Origin: Paracoccaceae bacterium
Lineage (GTDB): Bacteria > Pseudomonadota > Alphaproteobacteria > Rhodobacterales > Rhodobacteraceae
Assembly (NCBI GenBank): GCA_020446815.1
Contig: JAGRDY010000029.1
Location: 62,001 to 126,000 of the forward strand
Reading direction: 5' to 3'
Length of the DNA: 64,000 nucleotides
Shown here: one piece after another, positions 63,449-64,000 of the stretch
How positions within the stretch are numbered: the first letter of the stretch is position 1
Layout: each line of letters begins with the position of its first letter
Position numbers and translations under genes: made by a program
The notes under the pieces: generated by a model
What the model was told of the DNA's origin: nothing
Databases searched by the model: none
Seen by the model: the letters and a program-made list of their open reading frames with translations, nothing else

Positions 63449-64000
63449 TCATTGCATCGGATCCTCGCCGCCCGAATGCAGCGCGAATTCCATCAGGGTG
63501 ATCAGTGTTTCGCGGCGGGTTTGCAGGCTCGGCGCTTCGAGCAGCGCCTGTCTGTCTTCGGCCGCGAAGGGGCACAGCATCGACAGCGAATTGATCAGGA
63601 GCTCATCATCCGCGCCTTGCAGGCTTTCCCAGTCGGTGGCGAGGTTGCGGCTTGAAAAATAGCGCTGCAAGAGCGCCATGAATTCTTTGCGGTGAAAGCC
63701 CGCATCCTTTTCCGGCTGCCCCCGGTCGCGTCCGAAACCGTCCCAGCTTACCTCGCCGGAGACATAGGGGGCAAAGCCCGCCACCGCCTCTTTCAGGCGG
63801 AACCGCGAGATGCCGGTGAGCGTGATCCGGTAGCGCCCGTCATCGGTTTCGGAAAACGCCGTGACCCGGCCGGCGCAACCGATGGAGGAGAGTTCTTCCC
63901 TGCCTTCGGGCACCGGGCGCGGCTGGATCATGCCGATCAGCCGGTGCGATGTTTTCAGGCAATCGTCGAGCAGCGCCAGATAGCGCGGTTCGAAAATCTG
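63449..64000 (-). CDS. Lon N-terminal (substrate-binding) domain protein, 5' end cut by the window
   Basis: The frame is open to the window edge; 183 residues are visible. It contains the LAN/PUA-like domain of Lon without ATPase or protease: [40 protein letters not shown] and [11 protein letters not shown]. Stand-alone proteins of this kind are about 210-220 residues, so some 30 N-terminal residues are missing. Function is not established. In an operon with the Trm112-like gene. Confidence 0.9.
   Translation of the reverse strand, partial: QIFEPRYLALLDDCLKTSHRLIGMIQPRPVPEGREELSSIGCAGRVTAFSETDDGRYRITLTGISRFRLKEAVAGFAPYVSGEVSWDGFGRDRGQPEKDAGFHRKEFMALLQRYFSSRNLATDWESLQGADDELLINSLSMLCPFAAEDRQALLEAPSLQTRRETLITLMEFALHSGGEDPMQ

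Overview
The window looks like a stretch of chromosome from a GC-rich alphaproteobacterium, most likely a member of the Rhodobacterales (Roseobacter/Paracoccus relatives). This is inferred from family content and gene order: a 44-residue aa3-type cytochrome c oxidase subunit IV, the leuA - mreBCD - mrdA - rodA block, the polyprenyl synthase / ispE / TPR / ETF-ubiquinone oxidoreductase cluster, and the lolA - ftsK - aminotransferase - amidase - UbiH-type monooxygenase block. I saw no rRNA, tRNA, CRISPR array, prophage or intact insertion sequence. Genes are tightly packed with many TGATG or ATGA stop/start overlaps.

Layout. 1-11.4 kb: the 5' part of glutamine-dependent NAD synthetase, a secreted protein made almost entirely of 18 MORN repeats, a leucine-rich leader peptide with alternative hairpins ahead of leuA, then the rod-shape operon mreB-mreC-mreD-mrdA-rodA and a hydroxyacid dehydrogenase. 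11.5-20.7 kb (minus strand): a ten-gene Mrp-type cation/proton antiporter module in the gene order of archaeal membrane-bound hydrogenases (E-F-G-[MbhD/E]-B-C-D), extended by a second D-type subunit, an unrecognised basic membrane protein and a third D-type subunit, then a uracil-DNA glycosylase homologue and an SseB protein. 21-25.5 kb: capsule-export genes (kpsT, kpsE) with the Kdo synthase kdsA, a beta carbonic anhydrase and a small secreted TPR protein.

26-32 kb: a DAO/GcvT fusion oxidoreductase of the dimethylglycine dehydrogenase type with a class V aminotransferase homologue, then phaA and phaB separated by a perfect 15-bp terminator hairpin. 32-42.3 kb: housekeeping genes (YdcH-like protein, N6-adenine methyltransferase, DUF2007, polyprenyl diphosphate synthase, ispE, a TPR protein, ETF-QO, greA) and several conserved hypothetical proteins. 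42.3-50.2 kb: a metallo-beta-lactamase-fold hydrolase with an acyl-CoA dehydrogenase, Sua5/TsaC, aspartate-semialdehyde dehydrogenase, a GT4-type glycosyltransferase overlapping a GT29 (sialyltransferase-like) protein, and an MFS transporter. 50.6-64 kb: gamma-glutamyltransferase, HspQ, a lipoprotein transglycosylase, lolA, an orphan BrnA-like protein, a cluster of palindromic repeats, ftsK, an aminotransferase, an amidase, a UbiH-family hydroxylase, a GcvA-type LysR regulator with a divergent 39-residue protein, a Trm112-like protein and a truncated Lon N-terminal-domain protein.

The most interesting parts are the expanded Mrp/Mbh-like antiporter operon, including two start regions disturbed at homopolymer runs; the leuA leader, which may be translated from a leaderless transcript; and the bacterial GT29 protein that keeps the L, S and HX4E sialylmotif signatures.
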